Assembly: GCA_024500155.1 (NCBI GenBank)
Contig: CM044867.1
Span: forward strand, 24,749,632-24,813,631
DNA: 64,000 nucleotides
Direction of reading: 5' to 3'
Source: Chenopodium formosanum
Taxonomy: Eukaryota; Streptophyta; Magnoliopsida; Caryophyllales; Amaranthaceae
In this document: positions 24,636-36,999 of the stretch, piece after piece
Numbering within the stretch: the first letter of the stretch is position 1
Layout of the letters: every line of letters starts with the position of its first letter
The notes under the pieces: generated by a model
The model's input: the letters and a program-made list of their open reading frames with translations, nothing else
Told to the model about the DNA's origin: nothing
Databases searched by the model: none
Position numbers and translations under genes: made by a program

Positions 24636-24878
24636 CCTTTTTATGGTGAGTGGTTAAGTTACGGGGATGTAACTCCCTTTTAAGGGGGGTAGAATACAAC
24701 AGAGTTTCGCGCTTTTCTATTTATGTCTTTTTATGAGTCTTTTGAGTCGAGTCTTTAGGTTGTGCATGAACTTACTAAATTTTAACCAATTTAAGATAAT
24801 TTGGAGTATTACTTCGAGTTATTAAATAATTTTAAGTTTCGGGACCAAACTTCTTTTTTGGGGGGGGGGGGGGTAGAC
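24636..24878 (+). other. Chromovirus 3' untranslated region with G-run polypurine tract
   Basis: CGGGACCAAACTTCTTTTTT is followed by an unbroken run of 14 G (24860-24873) and TAGAC just before the LTR start. The usual family PPT is a mixed A/G tract such as AAGGAGGGTAGA; here it is homopolymeric. An earlier TTTTAAGGGGGGTAGAA at about 24680 looks like a second PPT-like tract. Confidence 0.6.
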
Positions 24879-24991
24879 TGTAATACCCCTAACTTTCGGA
24901 AATATTTTCTTTATTAGTAATTTCTTTAATTATTTGAAATAATTAAAAATTGTAAAATTATGATCTTGGTCAGTCCGTACTTTATTTATTA

Positions 24992-26012
24992 GGAAAAATC
25001 AGAAATAATAAGCCCAACTTTCATCAATTTTGCTACAATAATCCTAACTTTGGATTATTCTAGAATAATCCGAACTTTGGGAGGTTTTCTTTTTCTTCAA
25101 TCCCAAACCGGTCAAAAAAAGTCAATGACCTATTATATCAGGTCTCTTGACACGTGTTAAGCCCTGATTGGTCCATAACATTTAAAAATTATAAAAAAAA
25201 TTAAAAAAAAAACACAAAACAAAAAAAAAACCAAAAAATCTCCAACCACCACCAGTCAGCTCCCCCCACCGGCCCACCCTAACAACCACCTCACTGACCA
25301 GCGTGCCGCTCATTAGTTGCCGGCCATCCACGTAAAGCAACCTCCACCGCCTCGTCGTCTTCCTCCCTCCCCGAAAGACCCCCTATTCCCCACGAAACCA
25401 CCAGCAACACCTGAATCCACCAACTCGAAAACCCAAATCCACAAACGAAACCCCTCCCTACTGCTAAAAACCCCCCAATCATTTTTCCCACCACCCCAAA
25501 AACCCTAAGTGGCTAGGGTTTCGACGGTGGGGAGGAGTTTTTGGGGGTTTTCGGGTTTGGGAGAGGAGGTTTTAATCAGGAAGGAGGTTTTCGGATTTGC
25601 GCAGGGGGAGGGGAAGGGAAAGCGGCAAGAGGGAAACTATCGCAAGGGAAGGGGAAGGGGAAGAGGAAATCGGCGCAGGGGAGGGGAATTGGCGCCGCCG
25701 TTTGGGTTAGACTAGTTGTTAGGGTTGATCGGTGGTTTTTAGGGTTGCTGGTGGCTGGGGTTTGGTTGGTTTTTGGTTTTTTTTTTTTTATTTTGTTTTT
25801 AACTTTTTTTTTATAAATTGGTTTAGCCAATTCAGTTGTGACACGCGTCACTTTAAAGAACAAAAAAAAAAAACCTATTCAACCAGTCACCGCTTTTTGG
25901 GATTGAAGAAAAAAAAGGAACCCCTAAAGTTCGGATTATTCCAGAATAAATCAAAGTTGGGATTATTTAAGCAAAATTAATGAAAGTTGGGATTATTATT
26001 TCTAATTTTTCC
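24992..26012. mobile_element. Mutator-type foldback MITE, copy 2
   Basis: This 1021-bp element has ends GGAAAAATCAGAAATAATAA and its inverse TTATTATTTCTAATTTTTCC. Inverted similarity continues for about 100 bp (AATAATCCGAACTTTGG, TCTAGAATAATCC) and then through an A/C-rich arm and its T/G-rich counterpart, meeting at about 25505-25525 (CCCTAAGTGGCTAGGG). The 9-bp duplication TATTTATTA is perfect (24983-24991, 26013-26021). Translated Pro-rich or Gly/Arg-rich frames are composition artefacts of the two arms. Confidence 0.88.
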
Positions 26013-26049
26013 TATTTATTAACGTTGTACGCTGTTTAAATTTATTATT

Positions 26050-27009
26050 GGAAAAATTAGAAAAAATAACCCCAATTTTCATCAATTTTGGTACAATAAT
26101 CCCAACTTTGGATTATTCTGGAATAATCCGAACTTTGGGGGATCTTCATTTTCTTCAGTCTTAATGACCGGTTACCTGTTGAGAAGGTTAATTTTTTTAT
26201 ATATATTTTTCAAAAGCCACGTGTCAGCACATGATTTGTCCAAAATTAAAAAAATAACTTTGAAAATTAAAATAAAAAAAAACATAAAACCCACCCCTTC
26301 CTCCTTAACCGCCACCCAAACCACCCCCTCCTACCAGCCCCTCCCAAGCCCCCACCCCGTAAACACCCTACCCCAGCCGGAAAACCCTCCCCCACCCCGA
26401 AAACACCCCCCACCCACAAAAAACCCCTCCCCCTCCCTTTCCCCCACCCCGTAAACCCCCTCCCTTTCCCCCACCCCGTAAAAACTCCCCCCCTCCCTTC
26501 CCCCACCCTCGAAAACGGCCGGAAATTAAGCCCCCTTGCCGTTTCCGGCCGTTTACGAGGGTGGGGGGGAGGGGGGGAGTTTTTACGGGGTGAGAGAAAG
26601 GGAGGGGGTTTTACGGGGTGGGGGAATGGGAGGGGGGAGGGTTTTGAGTGGGTGGGGGGAAGGGAGGGTGGGGAGTGGTGGTCGGGGGGTGGGGGGAGTT
26701 TTTCGGTTGGGTGAGGGTATATTCGGGGGTGGGGGTTGGATGAAAGGGTGGGGGAGGGGGTGGTTTAGGTGGGGGAATTGGTGGTTTTGGGGGGGATTTT
26801 TTTTTTTCTTTTTTGCTTTCTGATTTTTATTTTTTTTAATTTATTTATTTTGGACCAATGACAAGCTAACATGTGTCATGGTGACCTCTTATTAAAAGTT
26901 GTTGACTCACATTGACCGGTTTGGGACTGAAGAAAATGAAGACCCCCTAAAATTCGAATTATTCTAGAATAATCCAAAGTTGGGATTATTGTACCAAAAT
27001 TGTTTTTCC
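26050..27009. mobile_element. Mutator-type foldback MITE, copy 3
   Basis: The left end GGAAAAATTAGAAAAAATAA and the inner words ATCAATTTTGGTACAATAAT and TTATTCTGGAATAATCCG match copies 1 and 2. The right end (ATTGTACCAAAATTGTTTTTCC) lacks about 30 bp present at the left end. The arms are extreme: C-rich on the left (about 26290-26515) and G-rich on the right (about 26555-26800), meeting at GGCCGGAAATTAAG...TTTCCGGCC around 26520-26550. No convincing 9-bp duplication was found. Confidence 0.75.
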
Positions 27010-27695
27010 GATTTTATCTTAATAATACTTAACAACCTTAGCTTAATTATTATCTCATGAATTACAACTAATCTTAGTTTTGATATTATCTATATATTTG
27101 TATAATAGCTTGATTTAAATGATTTTCGTTTTATTATAAAAAAAAATAAAAATGACAAAAAAAAAAAAAACAAAAAGATGAAGTTGGCCGTGAGATTGAA
27201 GATGGTTTTATCTTCAACCTTGAGTGTTAAATCTCCTAATCTATCTTACTTCCTATCTTATTTTTCTAACCAATTAACACTTATCTTACTTTTTCCTCTA
27301 ATATCTTTCATTAGTTCTTTTTCACATAAATTAACCTAGGCTAAATGGCATTCAAATTCTTTTAACTAACCAAACTTATCTAGTTTTCACACTAATCCTT
27401 CTTGAACTCTATCTTTTACACCCTAATTAAACACTATAAATAGACCCTCAACCCTTCACAAATTCCTCACAACAAAAATCAGAAAACTCTTTACTCTACT
27501 CTCAATCTCACTCCCTCCTCTATTCCTTTCTTGTTTGATTAAACACCGTAACCGCAACCAAGTATTGCCACCACCCCTACTGCCAACTACCTACTAGCAG
27601 CCACCTTAATAAACAACGTACTACTGCCTTCCTTGCTTAACGCCACCTGCTTCCAGTAAGGTGCAATACGCACCTTCCCTCCTTAACCCTTGCCA

Positions 27696-27718
27696 ATATA
27701 TATATATATATATATATA
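27696..27718. repeat. (AT)n microsatellite
   Basis: A short pure AT run abuts the insertion point of Tat element B. Confidence 0.9.
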
Positions 27719-27720
27719 CT

Positions 27721-29828
27721 TGTAGGGAATATTTCAAGCATTACCCCAAACTTGAACCGCACTGTGATCATACACACTTAACTATGGTGGCTTCCAAAGG
27801 GAAGAAAGCTAGAGCAAAAGAGTCGCCAACAAGTTTTAGGAACTTGTAAACCGTTCACGAGGTGAAGGTTACACCCCTTAACGATCCATGAGATCGTCAA
27901 CTCGATTAGGTCCAGAACCATAACTGGTGTTCGGGGATGAGGGTACGAATCCAATCTAAAATAGTAAGAACCCTCCCTATAAAATAGGTCCCTATTTTAT
28001 TCTACTCGTATTCATGTGCGCTTTCTAACTAACATGAAAACATTAGGTTAACCCGAAACCTATTTAATCTATGTTGGTTAAAGATTAATGAACAAATAAA
28101 ACTATTATTGGCGATCACTTGAATTAAAATCATATTAGCCTAAACCAAATTATTAATTATCTTATTAGGCGTGATTTCAAATACAAATTCACTTTAAACC
28201 TGCATAAAAGGCGTGATCAAGCAGCAACAATAATATAAATCAAGCAACATAATTATAATTATAACAATCAGCATCATATATAATAATATCATCATTAAAA
28301 CTTAATAATAATAGCAAGATCTTAGGCATGGTACTAACAAGATTAATAACAAATCCTAGCATGCCACTAAACATTAAAGATCAAAGCTTTAAACCTAACA
28401 TGGTACTAACATGCTATTAGAAAGAATAAGAGGCAACCTAAACATGATTCTAGAAAGCATTAAATAACATCCTAACATAATACTAAGAATTAATCAAATC
28501 TAACCATGCTTTCTACATTGAAATAAAAAGGGAGTAAGCTAATTACGTACTTTGAAGTCTCGTACCTCTTTCTAATAACAAAATACACGAGTAGTAAACT
28601 TCAATGAAATCAAACAATCAAATTAAATAATTGAAAGAAAGAGTTAAAAAGTTTAGACGGGGACCAAACCTTCAGAAATTATCAACCTTAACGTCACGGG
28701 CGAAGGAATCTTCAAACTTGGATAGGTGTGTCTAGAACTAATGAATGTGGTATGGTGTATTTTGAAAAGGCTAGTTTAGAAAAGCTAGAGGGAGAAAGAA
28801 TAAGCTATATTGCTTAAAGAGAGAGAAGAGAAGAATTAGAGAATTCTGGATGAGAATTGATTGTTGGTGATCAAGCTTGTTGATGATTTCAAAAGGGGGA
28901 GATATGACCTCTATTTATAGGAAAAAATAGGGTCGAATAATTAAGAAAAGAATCCAAATTCGAATAGAAATAAAACTCGATGGACATCAATTTTTTGCGA
29001 ATTTTGTTTTTATCATATATTTTGATCCAGAAGTCCAAATAAGGCATACAATATGTCGTTGGAAAGCTCTTGAAGTCTACTTTCTAACCCAATTCGAATT
29101 AAAATATTTTGTAGATAAAAAGATATGGCGGAAATAGTGGAACGGTGTCGGTTTTGGATAAAGTTTCGTGTTTCTTTCATATCTTATTCGTTATAGCTCG
29201 GAATTAATATTATAATATATCATTGGAAAGATAATTTGAAGATCTATCCAACCATATAAAATTTGGATAAATAATAAGAGGTACAAAAATAATATCTGAC
29301 TGTCTTTAAACATCTTTAAATTCGAATAGAATTAGGACTTAAAAAAGGAAAGTTTTTATAAAAGGAAAGTTTTATTCAATTTCTAATTCTTTGATATTAT
29401 CTTTTCAAAAAAGGGTAATTAAGATCTTTTAGAATCCTGTAGAAGGTTCTAATTAATCCTTACTATTTTACGAATAGTATTAAACCCTTGGACCCTCCTC
29501 ATGATCATTGGGTCGTAGGTAAAACTCGGTTTGGGCCCAGTTTAGTATTTTGACCATAACTTCCTCATTATTAATCGGAATTGGGCTTATTATATATATT
29601 TGGAAAGGTCTTTTCAAGCCCCATCCAACTACCCTTATCATGGACCAAACTTAAGTGGATTGGACGTTTTTATAAATAGAATACAAAAAAGGAATATTTT
29701 CAAAAACAGAAAGAAGTAAATAACCGCATCACTAGACTTTTCACACTTTCACTTCATTCGATTATCATTCGACGTGAAAGATTTTCATCACTGGGTTTGG
29801 TTTTGGGGAGACACAATTGGGTGTCTAC
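27721..29828 (-). repeat. 3' LTR of Tat/Ogre-like element B
   Basis: The + strand starts TGTAGGGAATATTTCAAGC and ends near GGGTGTCTACG (one base differs from the family end). The PPT complement ATCCCCCACTTTGAC follows directly, so this is the 3' LTR of a minus-strand element extending rightward. It lacks the TGTCGC/GCGACA cluster of the A and C LTRs. Its partner 5' LTR is not in the window. The presumed left target duplication is ATACT. Confidence 0.85.
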
Positions 29829-30904
29829 GAATCCCCCACTTTGACTGAGTTTGGAGAAACTTAGGTTTCGAAAACAAAAGTCAAAGTATCGATAAGGACG
29901 GAGAATTATTTAAGGCGTTTTGTGATCCTAAATCATTCTTGTAACGCCGATACCTGCAAATTAGAGTTAGTTAAATAGATAAAAGAGTTAACAAACGCGT
30001 ATCTTGCACCGTCGAGCACACGTCTCTAAGTAACCGACTTGTTGCTATATTTTTGTTGTGACGACATCCACAGTGCCTCATGAACGCAATCATTGAAGGT
30101 AACACTGCTTCACTATCTTCACTTGTTTGGGACAACCCTACACAATACCTCGGGAACATCATCGAAGGTGACTGTACCTCGTCATCTCCAAGGTTGTGGC
30201 AGTGCCTCGCCACGGTTGTATCTCGCTGATGTAGGCAATCTCCTCTTTACCTTGGGGCATCGTCTATCATTGCTGCTATATCTCGAGCTATTTTCCTTGA
30301 ATCATGGCGACAACCTTCCCAATCTTAGCAAATGTCGTCGTAGACCGCCTCATCTTAAACTGTTCTTCTCAAATCTAGATGACAACCTCCACAATATTAG
30401 CGAATGTCGTCGAAGACTGCCCATCTCGTGCTATCTTCTCAAATCTTGGTGACAACCTCCATAATCATAGCGAACGCTGTCGAAAACCGCCCATCTCGTG
30501 TTATATTCTCAAATCAAATGATAATCAACTCAATCATAGTGAAAGTTATTGAAAACCGCTTCATCTTGAAACATCTTTCTTAAATTCGAGCGAGAGACCC
30601 TTTAATCTTAAAGCCCCCTTGTCGAAGATTTCTTCATCTTGAATCTTTAAATCGACCTTTCCATCTTTGGGAAATGCTTCTTAAGAACAATATATAAGAT
30701 TCTTAGAGTCTTCAAATTAATTTGTGGAAATCTTCCATCCTAGGAATTCTTTGAGAACCGTTACTTCGGTGCTTGCGATGAGCCACTACTTAGGCGCTTT
30801 AAGCTAAGTGAGACGATCTTTTGTCAGGTCGATCACTTATTGCGATTGTTATTAAGCCGGCTACTTAATTATATCAAATTGCTTAAAGGGGCTAACTTAC
30901 CAAG
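29829..30904 (-). mobile_element. Tat element B internal region, PPT-proximal part
   Basis: The sequence is collinear with A 32790-34090 and C 47564-48900. It begins with the PPT complement, then holds a degenerate tandem array (about 30308-30590) and a unique tail ending CTTACCAAG, where element A inserted. It resumes at 41567 (GAGCCCGAAAATTGC), as shown by the CCAAG duplication and by continuity with the uninterrupted A sequence (GTACCAAGGAACCCGAAATTGC at about 34102). No protein is encoded. Confidence 0.8.
30308..30590. repeat. ~70-bp tandem repeats in element B
   Basis: About four units start at 30308, 30381, 30451 and 30520 with GACAACCTCCACAATCTTAGCG-like text and end ATCTTCTCAAAT. They are homologous to the arrays in A and C. 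Confidence 0.8.
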
Positions 30905-32789
30905 TGTAGGGAATATTTCAAGCATCATAACCCTAAGCTTGAACCCCACTGTGATCATACACTTAACCATGCATGGTGGCGTACAAAAGGAAAGAAAAGA
31001 GAGCAAAAGAGTCACCAACAAGTTTTATAGGAACTTGTAACCAATCACGAGGTGAAGGTTTCACACCTTAACGATCCATGACATCGTCAACTCCATAAGG
31101 TCTTGAACCAAATAGGGTTCGGGGATGAGGGTACAAATCCAATCTACAAAAGAGAGGACCCGCCCTATAAAATAGGCCTCTACTTTATTCTACTCGTATT
31201 CATGTGCGCTTTTTGACTAACATGCAAACATTAGATTAACCCTAAATCTGTTTAATCTATGTTGGTTGAAATATTAATGCACAAATAAAACTATTATTGG
31301 CGATCACTTGGATTAAAATCATATTAGCCTAAACCAAATTATTAATTATCTTATTAAGCGTAATTTCAAGTACAAATTTCCTTTAAACATGCATAAAAGG
31401 CGTGATCAAGCAATAATAATAGTATATAAAATATCAAGCAACATAATTTTAATAACAATAATCATCATAATAATCATAATAATAATCATAGCATAAACAT
31501 GATAAGGCATAATAAAGCTTAAATATAATAGCAAGATCCTAGGCATTCACTAAAAAATAAAGATCAAAGCTTTAACCTTAACATGATACTAACATGATAT
31601 TAGAAAAACGCACCCTAAACATGATTCTAGAAAGCATTAAATAACATCCTAACATGATACTATGAATTAAACAATTCTAAGCATGCTTTTTACATTGAAA
31701 AAAATAGGGAGTAAGCTAATTACTTACTTTGAAGCCTCGAACCACTTTCTAATAACAAAATACACGCGTTAGTAAACTTAAATAAAAATAATAAAATCAA
31801 AGAATTAAATTAAATATATTGAAAGAAAGAGTTAAAAAGTTTAGACTTGATTTGGGACCACACCCTCAGAAATTATCAACCTTTCACGTCTGAGGCGAAG
31901 GCAACTTCGAACTTGGCTAACTGTGTCTAGATCTTGTGTATGCGGAATTGCATTTGTAAAGGGGTTGGTTTAGAAAGAAAGAGAAAATATCAAGTAAGCC
32001 TTGATGAGAGTTGACGATTGAAAAACGGAGGTCGAGGACCCTATTTATAAGAAAAATAGTTCGGAAAAGCGTAGAATTTGATAAGGAATAAAACTACACG
32101 ATGTCGCCGCAAATCCACTCTGTCGCGTGGCGACATAGTCTGTCGCGAGGCGACATAGTCTGTCGCGAGGCGACAGACTTGTCGTTTGGCGACAGCCTGG
32201 CTTTTACGCGCTTTCCACGCGAAATCCGATCTTTAACCAAATTTGATCTACGGAATCCGTAAAGAAGCTAAAATCGTATGATTAAAATAATAAAATAATA
32301 ATATTTTATTCCAAATAAAAACCCATCATAATATAATAATTAATCCTAAGTCTATTAGAATTTAAAAGAACCTTTTAGAGACTTCTAGAAAATTATAATT
32401 AATCCTAGTAACTTTAGGAATAACAATTAACTTTGGGCCCTCTCTAGATCATTGGGCCGCATGTAAAGAACAAACCGGGCTCAGTTTAATATTTTGGCCA
32501 TAACTTCCTCATTATTCATCGGAATTGGGCTTATAATATATCGTTGGAAAGGTCTTTGTGAGCCCCATCCAACTACACTATTATTGGACCCTTTTCACGG
32601 ACCAAACTTAATTAGATTGGCTATTTTTAATAAAATAAGGTTGTTTCCAAAAACAGATATAAGAGAATTTTGATAAAAACTAACCGCAACATTTGACTTT
32701 TCACACTTTCACTTCGTTCGATTTTGGTTCGACGCGAAAGGTATTCATCATTGGGTTTGGTTTTGGGGAGACACAAATGGGTGTCTACA
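30905..32789 (-). repeat. 3' LTR of element A
   Basis: The + strand reads TGTAGGGAATATTTC...GGGTGTCTACA. Compared with the 5' LTR it lacks about 30 bp near 31540 and has one extra TGTCGCGAGGCGACA hairpin unit (about 32100-32200). A TATA box (TATAAATAG on the minus strand) lies at 32041-32049. Confidence 0.9.
32101..32205. repeat. Cluster of TGTCGC...GCGACA inverted-repeat units in LTR
   Basis: The cluster contains CTGTCGCGTGGCGACA, then twice CTGTCGCGAGGCGACA and TTGTCGTTTGGCGACA in tandem at about 20-bp spacing. Each could form a small stem. Related clusters lie at 34195-34250, 39270-39345, 40895-40970, 41622-41705 and 46637-46715. Confidence 0.8.
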
Positions 32790-32806
32790 GAAGCCCCCAC
32801 TTTGAC
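32790..32806 (-). other. Polypurine tract of element A
   Basis: The minus strand reads GTCAAAGTGGGGGCTTC immediately before the LTR start TGTAGACACCC. The same tract adjoins the LTRs of B (29829) and C (47564). Confidence 0.8.
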
Positions 32807-33017
32807 TGACTTTGGAGAAACTTAGTTTTTGAAAACAAAAGTCAAAGTAGCGATAAGGACGGAGAATGATTCAGAACGTTCTGCGATCCTAAATCATTCT
32901 TGTAACGCCGATACCTGCAAACTAACGTTAGTTAAACAGATAAAGAGAGTTAAGAAACGCGTATCTTGCACCGTCGGGTACACGTCTCTGCGGTAACTGA
33001 TTTCGTTGCTGCATTTC

Positions 33018-33700
33018 GTGACAACCTCCACAGTGCCTCGTGAATGCCATCGTTGAAGGTAACATTACTTTGCCATCTTCAATATTTTTTGTGACAATCC
33101 TCCACAGTACCTCGGGAACATCGTCGAAGGTGACCGTACCTCGTCATCCTCAGGGTTGTGGCAGTACTTCGCCACGGCAGTGCTTCGCCGCTATAGACAA
33201 TCTCCTCCATACCTCGGGATATCGTCGAAGGTGACCGTACCTCATCATCTTCAGTTTTTCATGACAACTCTCCACATCCTAGGGAATGTTGTCTATCATT
33301 GCTGCTACATCTCGAGCTTTTCCTTGAATCATGATGACAACCTTCCCAATCATAGCGAAATGTCGTCGAAGATCGCCCCATCACGAACCGATCTTCTCAA
33401 ATCTAGGTGACAACCTCCACAATCTTAGCGAATGTCGTCGAAGACCGCCCGTCTCGTGCTATCTTCTCAAATCTGAATAACAACCTCCATAATCTTAACG
33501 AACGTTGTCGAAGACAGCTCATCTTGTGCCATCTTCTCAAAGCTGAATGACAACCTCCACAATCTTAGCGAACGTTGTCGAAGACCGCTCATCTCGTGCC
33601 ATCTTCTCAAATCTTGTGATAACTTCCACCATCTTAGCGGAAACTACCAAAAGCCACTTCATCTTGAATCGTTCTTTTCTCAAATTAAATAATAACCTCC
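33018..33700. repeat. ~70-bp tandem repeat array in element A
   Basis: Well-conserved units start at 33335, 33409, 33479, 33549 and 33618 (spacing 69-74 bp). Each contains GACAACCTCCACAATC, GTCGTCGAAGACCGC and ATCTTCTCAAATC. More diverged units (GACAACCTCCACAGTGCC, ACATCGTCGAAGGTGACC) extend leftward to about 33018. The array lies between the conserved antisense block and the PPT, where Tat/Ogre elements are known to carry tandem repeats. Confidence 0.85.
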
Positions 33701-35531
33701 CCAATCATAGTGAAAGCTATTGAAGGTCGCTTCATCTCAAACCATCCTTCTCAAATCCAAGCGAGAGACTCTTTTAAATTTTAAAGCCCCCCTGTTGAAA
33801 GCTTCGTCGTCTTGAATCTTCAAGTCTTCTTGTCTTTACCCCTTAGGAATAATCGACCTTTCCATCTTTGGAAAATCCTTCTTTAAGAACCATACCTAAG
33901 ATTCTCAAAGTCTTCAAATTGATTTGCGAAAGTCCTCCATCCTAGGAATTCTTTGTGAACCGTTGTTTCGGTGCTTGCGATTAGCCAATGCTTAGGCGCT
34001 TTAAGCTAAGTGAGACGATCTTTTGTCAGGTCGATCACTTATTGCGATTGTAATCGAGCCGACTACTTAATTATGTCAAATTGTTTAGAGGGACTAACTG
34101 GCGTACCAAGGAACCCGAAATTGCTGTATGAGGTCCGCATAATTCAATATGGGGCCACACATTCTATCGTTGCACTGGTGCATGCTAGAAACTTTTGTCG
34201 CTGCGATATCGCTCTGTCGCCAGGCGACAACCTTGTCGTTTGGCGATAGATTTCTTTTCCATTTCTGCTACTGTTGTTCATTGCATGGTTTCACTCCGAA
34301 CTTTCAATTTGGTCGTTTCCTTACAACCAAATCTGATTAAATCTTTTGCAAATTAAAGCTCTCCATCTCTAATTTACTGATCCATATAATTTTTGCTCAA
34401 ACTCCTCTCATCTTGGAAGAATCTCATATATCTATATTCGCGGTTTTTCAAAAAAATCCGGAAATATTCTTGCTCTCTGGAATGTACCTGTATTTATATT
34501 TTGGACTATAGAACTTTGCCTATCTTTTTAGTTATCATAGGGTTGACCTAGGGCTTAGTGTTACTTGACTCATTGACTTGCTATAACTCGACTCAAAGCG
34601 TTTGACACATATGTTTTGACATGACTCAAGGTGTGTGTGCAAAGTGCTGACTTATGACTCAATGTGTACAATAAACAAAAATTTCCGTCATTTTTGTGGA
34701 GGGTACCGACTCTCTCCCGAAATAGAAAGACGCGAAAAAAGAATCGAAGTGTTTGATAGTGCATGTTGAATGAGCTTAATCAAGTATATGCATTTGATGC
34801 TATCTCTCAAGGTGCAAGGATTAATTCATCCTAGACAATCTTAGTTGTTGACTCAATGATGAAGGTATTTGGGTAACTTAGGCGCGGAGGCTAAGTACTT
34901 CATACTTTGTGACGCAATGATGAGTGATGAGTGATTTTGTTATGTCAAGGCATGCTTGTTGTGTTAAGATTTCATGACAAAGGGTTCCTAAAGGAAGGAC
35001 TATTTGGTCATGCATGTATCTGTGCAGTGTGTGAAAGTGACACTAAAATTAAGCTGCAAAGGCTAAGTGTATGGAAAATATATTTGATAAGAGTGAAATA
35101 ATGATGACTCTTAGGCTAGGTAGGCTAATGATGTAAGGATCAAGCCCCCAAGTCTAGCTCTAAGTAAATAGGGATGAGCATCGGAGATCCCTTGATATGA
35201 TCATGGTGTAAGTGTGTGAATGTGAAAATGAATGCATTTTATTACGGCCGCACATCAATGTGAGGTTGCCTATGTATCCGTTAGGAATCAGGCCGAACGT
35301 AGCTTTAGCCAACCTCGCACAAGTGTGTGTATACCTAAAAAAGGTCTTTTTAAGGATTATAACGTGGTTAGGCTAAAGGTTAAAGAAATAAGGGGATAAA
35401 GGCTCAAGACCCTAGATAAGCCCCCAAGGTGTGCAACCTTGCTTTTGAATCTTTATATTTTTATGCTTGAGGCTTTTAACTCCCTTTTTTTTAGCTCTCT
35501 CTTTTACTTTTGCATTTTTATTTTGATAAGT

Positions 35532-35700
35532 GTGGGCAATCCTGATCATGCGGTCTATCACTCACTTGGCATTCATATTTCGCAGGCACGGTACCGAGCA
35601 CTGGATAAGAAACGAAATCTGAGACATGTTCTTATCGAAGATATTTTCATATCAAAGATATTGGAACACTTGCCTTTTGGTACACTTTTATTTATTATTA
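35532..35700 (+). other. Conserved antisense block in Tat element A (possible ORF)
   Basis: Read on the + strand, opposite to gag, the translation VGNPDHAVYHSLGIHISQ, then ARYRALDKKRNLRHVLI and FISKILEHLPF is open. Nearly the same peptide can be read in B (43046-43200) and C (50253-50410). Tat-lineage elements such as Grande carry an antisense ORF at this place (between pol or gag and the 3' LTR); whether this short block is a remnant of one is unproven. I recognise no domain. Confidence 0.35.
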
Positions 35701-36514
35701 TTTTTTTTTTGCTTTAAATTTTTGGTAAAATCACTCAAGCTTTGTATTTAGAACTTGCATAAGTTGCACACCATCCCTACCCCAAGGTCAAGTAGATGTG
35801 GGTTGAAAAATGAAAGGTCTATCGTTAGACGAGGCTCAAAATGGTTTAAAAAGAAAGGGATTATATATATTTGAAAAGGTAAAGATGATGTAATAGGCTA
35901 CAAGAGGTGCCTCAAATCATTGGTATACCTCGTGCTTAATTCGGCGAATTTTTTTTTTTTTTTGTTGGGCAATGTAACGCAATGACCATATGCAAGAAAA
36001 TAAAATGCTCATTTTATGTAAGGGAAAAGAAAAAACCTACAAAACAAATCTAAAGGAAAATAAAAGGTGCCTATGCTAGACTTGTTGGGGAAAGGGATGA
36101 AAAAGAAATAGAAAAAGGGGTCATGAAATATTGTCGTTGAAGCTCGCCTTGTGTTGTTTGCTTTATCATCATCCGGTCTTCTGGCTAGCCAAAGGTAATG
36201 GGATCTTGTTTGCTTCTATGAGATCTTGAATGAGATTTTGAAATCTGTAACATTCATCTGTGGTATGACCATTTCCTTGATGGTACTTGCAGTAAGAGTT
36301 GGGATTCCATCTCGAAGATCGCTTTTCCGGCGATGGATCTTCAGTAGGGCCAATGGGTTTGATTAATCCTTTACCATTGAGACGATCGAAAGCAACATCA
36401 TAGGTCATTCCAATGAGTGTGAGCTCTCTTTTGGTTTTCTTCTTAGATCCTTGATTATCCATGGCTAAGACATCGTTATGATCAAAGGTACCAACATTGT
36501 TATTAGAGTGGGCG

Positions 36515-36806
36515 TGTAATACCCCTCATGATTGCTTTAAAAGAGTTTGATATACTACTCATATCAACAAGATGCATCTTCCTTTTAGGAAGCTCATATG
36601 CTAAGAATACTCCATAGTTAAGCGTGCTTGGCTGGGAGTAGTCTTGGGATGGGTGACCTCCTGGGAAGTTTTCCCGGGGTGCGCATGAGTGAGGACAAAA
36701 TGCGCCGAAAGGACTTGTGTTGGTCTGTGGGGACAGTTGTTGGCCCTCGATGCGCATTTCGTGACAATAGGCCCCTCCCTAATTTGTTTGGGGTCGGGGT
36801 GTTACA
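36515..36806 (+). repeat. Cassandra 5' LTR
   Basis: It runs TGTAATACCCCTCATGATTG...GGGGTGTTACA, TG...CA ended, 292 bp, and no differences from the 3' LTR were seen. Confidence 0.95.
36616..36669 (+). promoter_or_regulatory. 5S rRNA-like internal promoter in Cassandra 5' LTR
   Basis: A Box A-like AGTTAAGCGTGC (36616-36627), an intermediate-element-like GGGAT (36646-36650) and a Box C-like GGGTGACCTCCTGGG (36651-36665) keep the order and spacing of plant 5S rRNA genes. The 5' third of 5S rRNA is not evident, so this is not a functional 5S gene. The same motifs recur in the 3' LTR 500 bp downstream. Confidence 0.85.
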
Positions 36807-36808
36807 AA

Positions 36809-36820
36809 TGGTATCAGAGC
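36809..36820 (+). other. Cassandra primer-binding site
   Basis: TGGTATCAGAGC, complementary to the 3' end of initiator tRNA-Met, lies two bases after the 5' LTR. Confidence 0.95.
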
Positions 36821-36999
36821 AACCTTGCGACCGCGTGCTGACCGTGGATAATTGATCCTATGTCAGTCGTCTAGCGGGGGAGAATTTTGGGGCCATATGG
36901 CCATAGCCAGACTGGATGTAACACTTTGGCTACCCAGTTGCCATTAGGCGTAATACTGGAGTCCCTAGCTTTCCAGGCGCAACGAGGGCGTTGCCGTTC

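Larger units (their letters stand above)
24879..27720 (+). repeat. 3' LTR of the chromovirus (left part), split by two foldback elements
   Basis: It starts TGTAATACCCCTAAC right after the PPT. Removing the foldback elements at 24992-26012 and 26050-27009 leaves about 860 bp before the Tat element B begins at 27721. A TATAAATAG box lies near 27436, followed by a C/A-rich leader and an (AT)n tract. The right border is outside or destroyed. Confidence 0.65.

Noticed and set aside
25317..26823. Pro-rich and Gly-rich open frames (e.g. 25541-25816, 26536-26823)
   Set aside because: They arise from C-rich and G-rich arms of foldback elements, exist on both strands in mirrored form, and resemble no protein.
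33040..33410. Plus-strand ORFs in Tat tandem arrays (also 30093-30452 and 48040-48636)
   Set aside because: Open frames are by-products of a repeat period that stays in or near frame; sequences differ between copies by frameshifting indels.
36616..36669. 5S rRNA gene
   Set aside because: Only the middle and 3' part of 5S is present, twice, inside the LTRs of a Cassandra element; it is an element component, not a rRNA gene.
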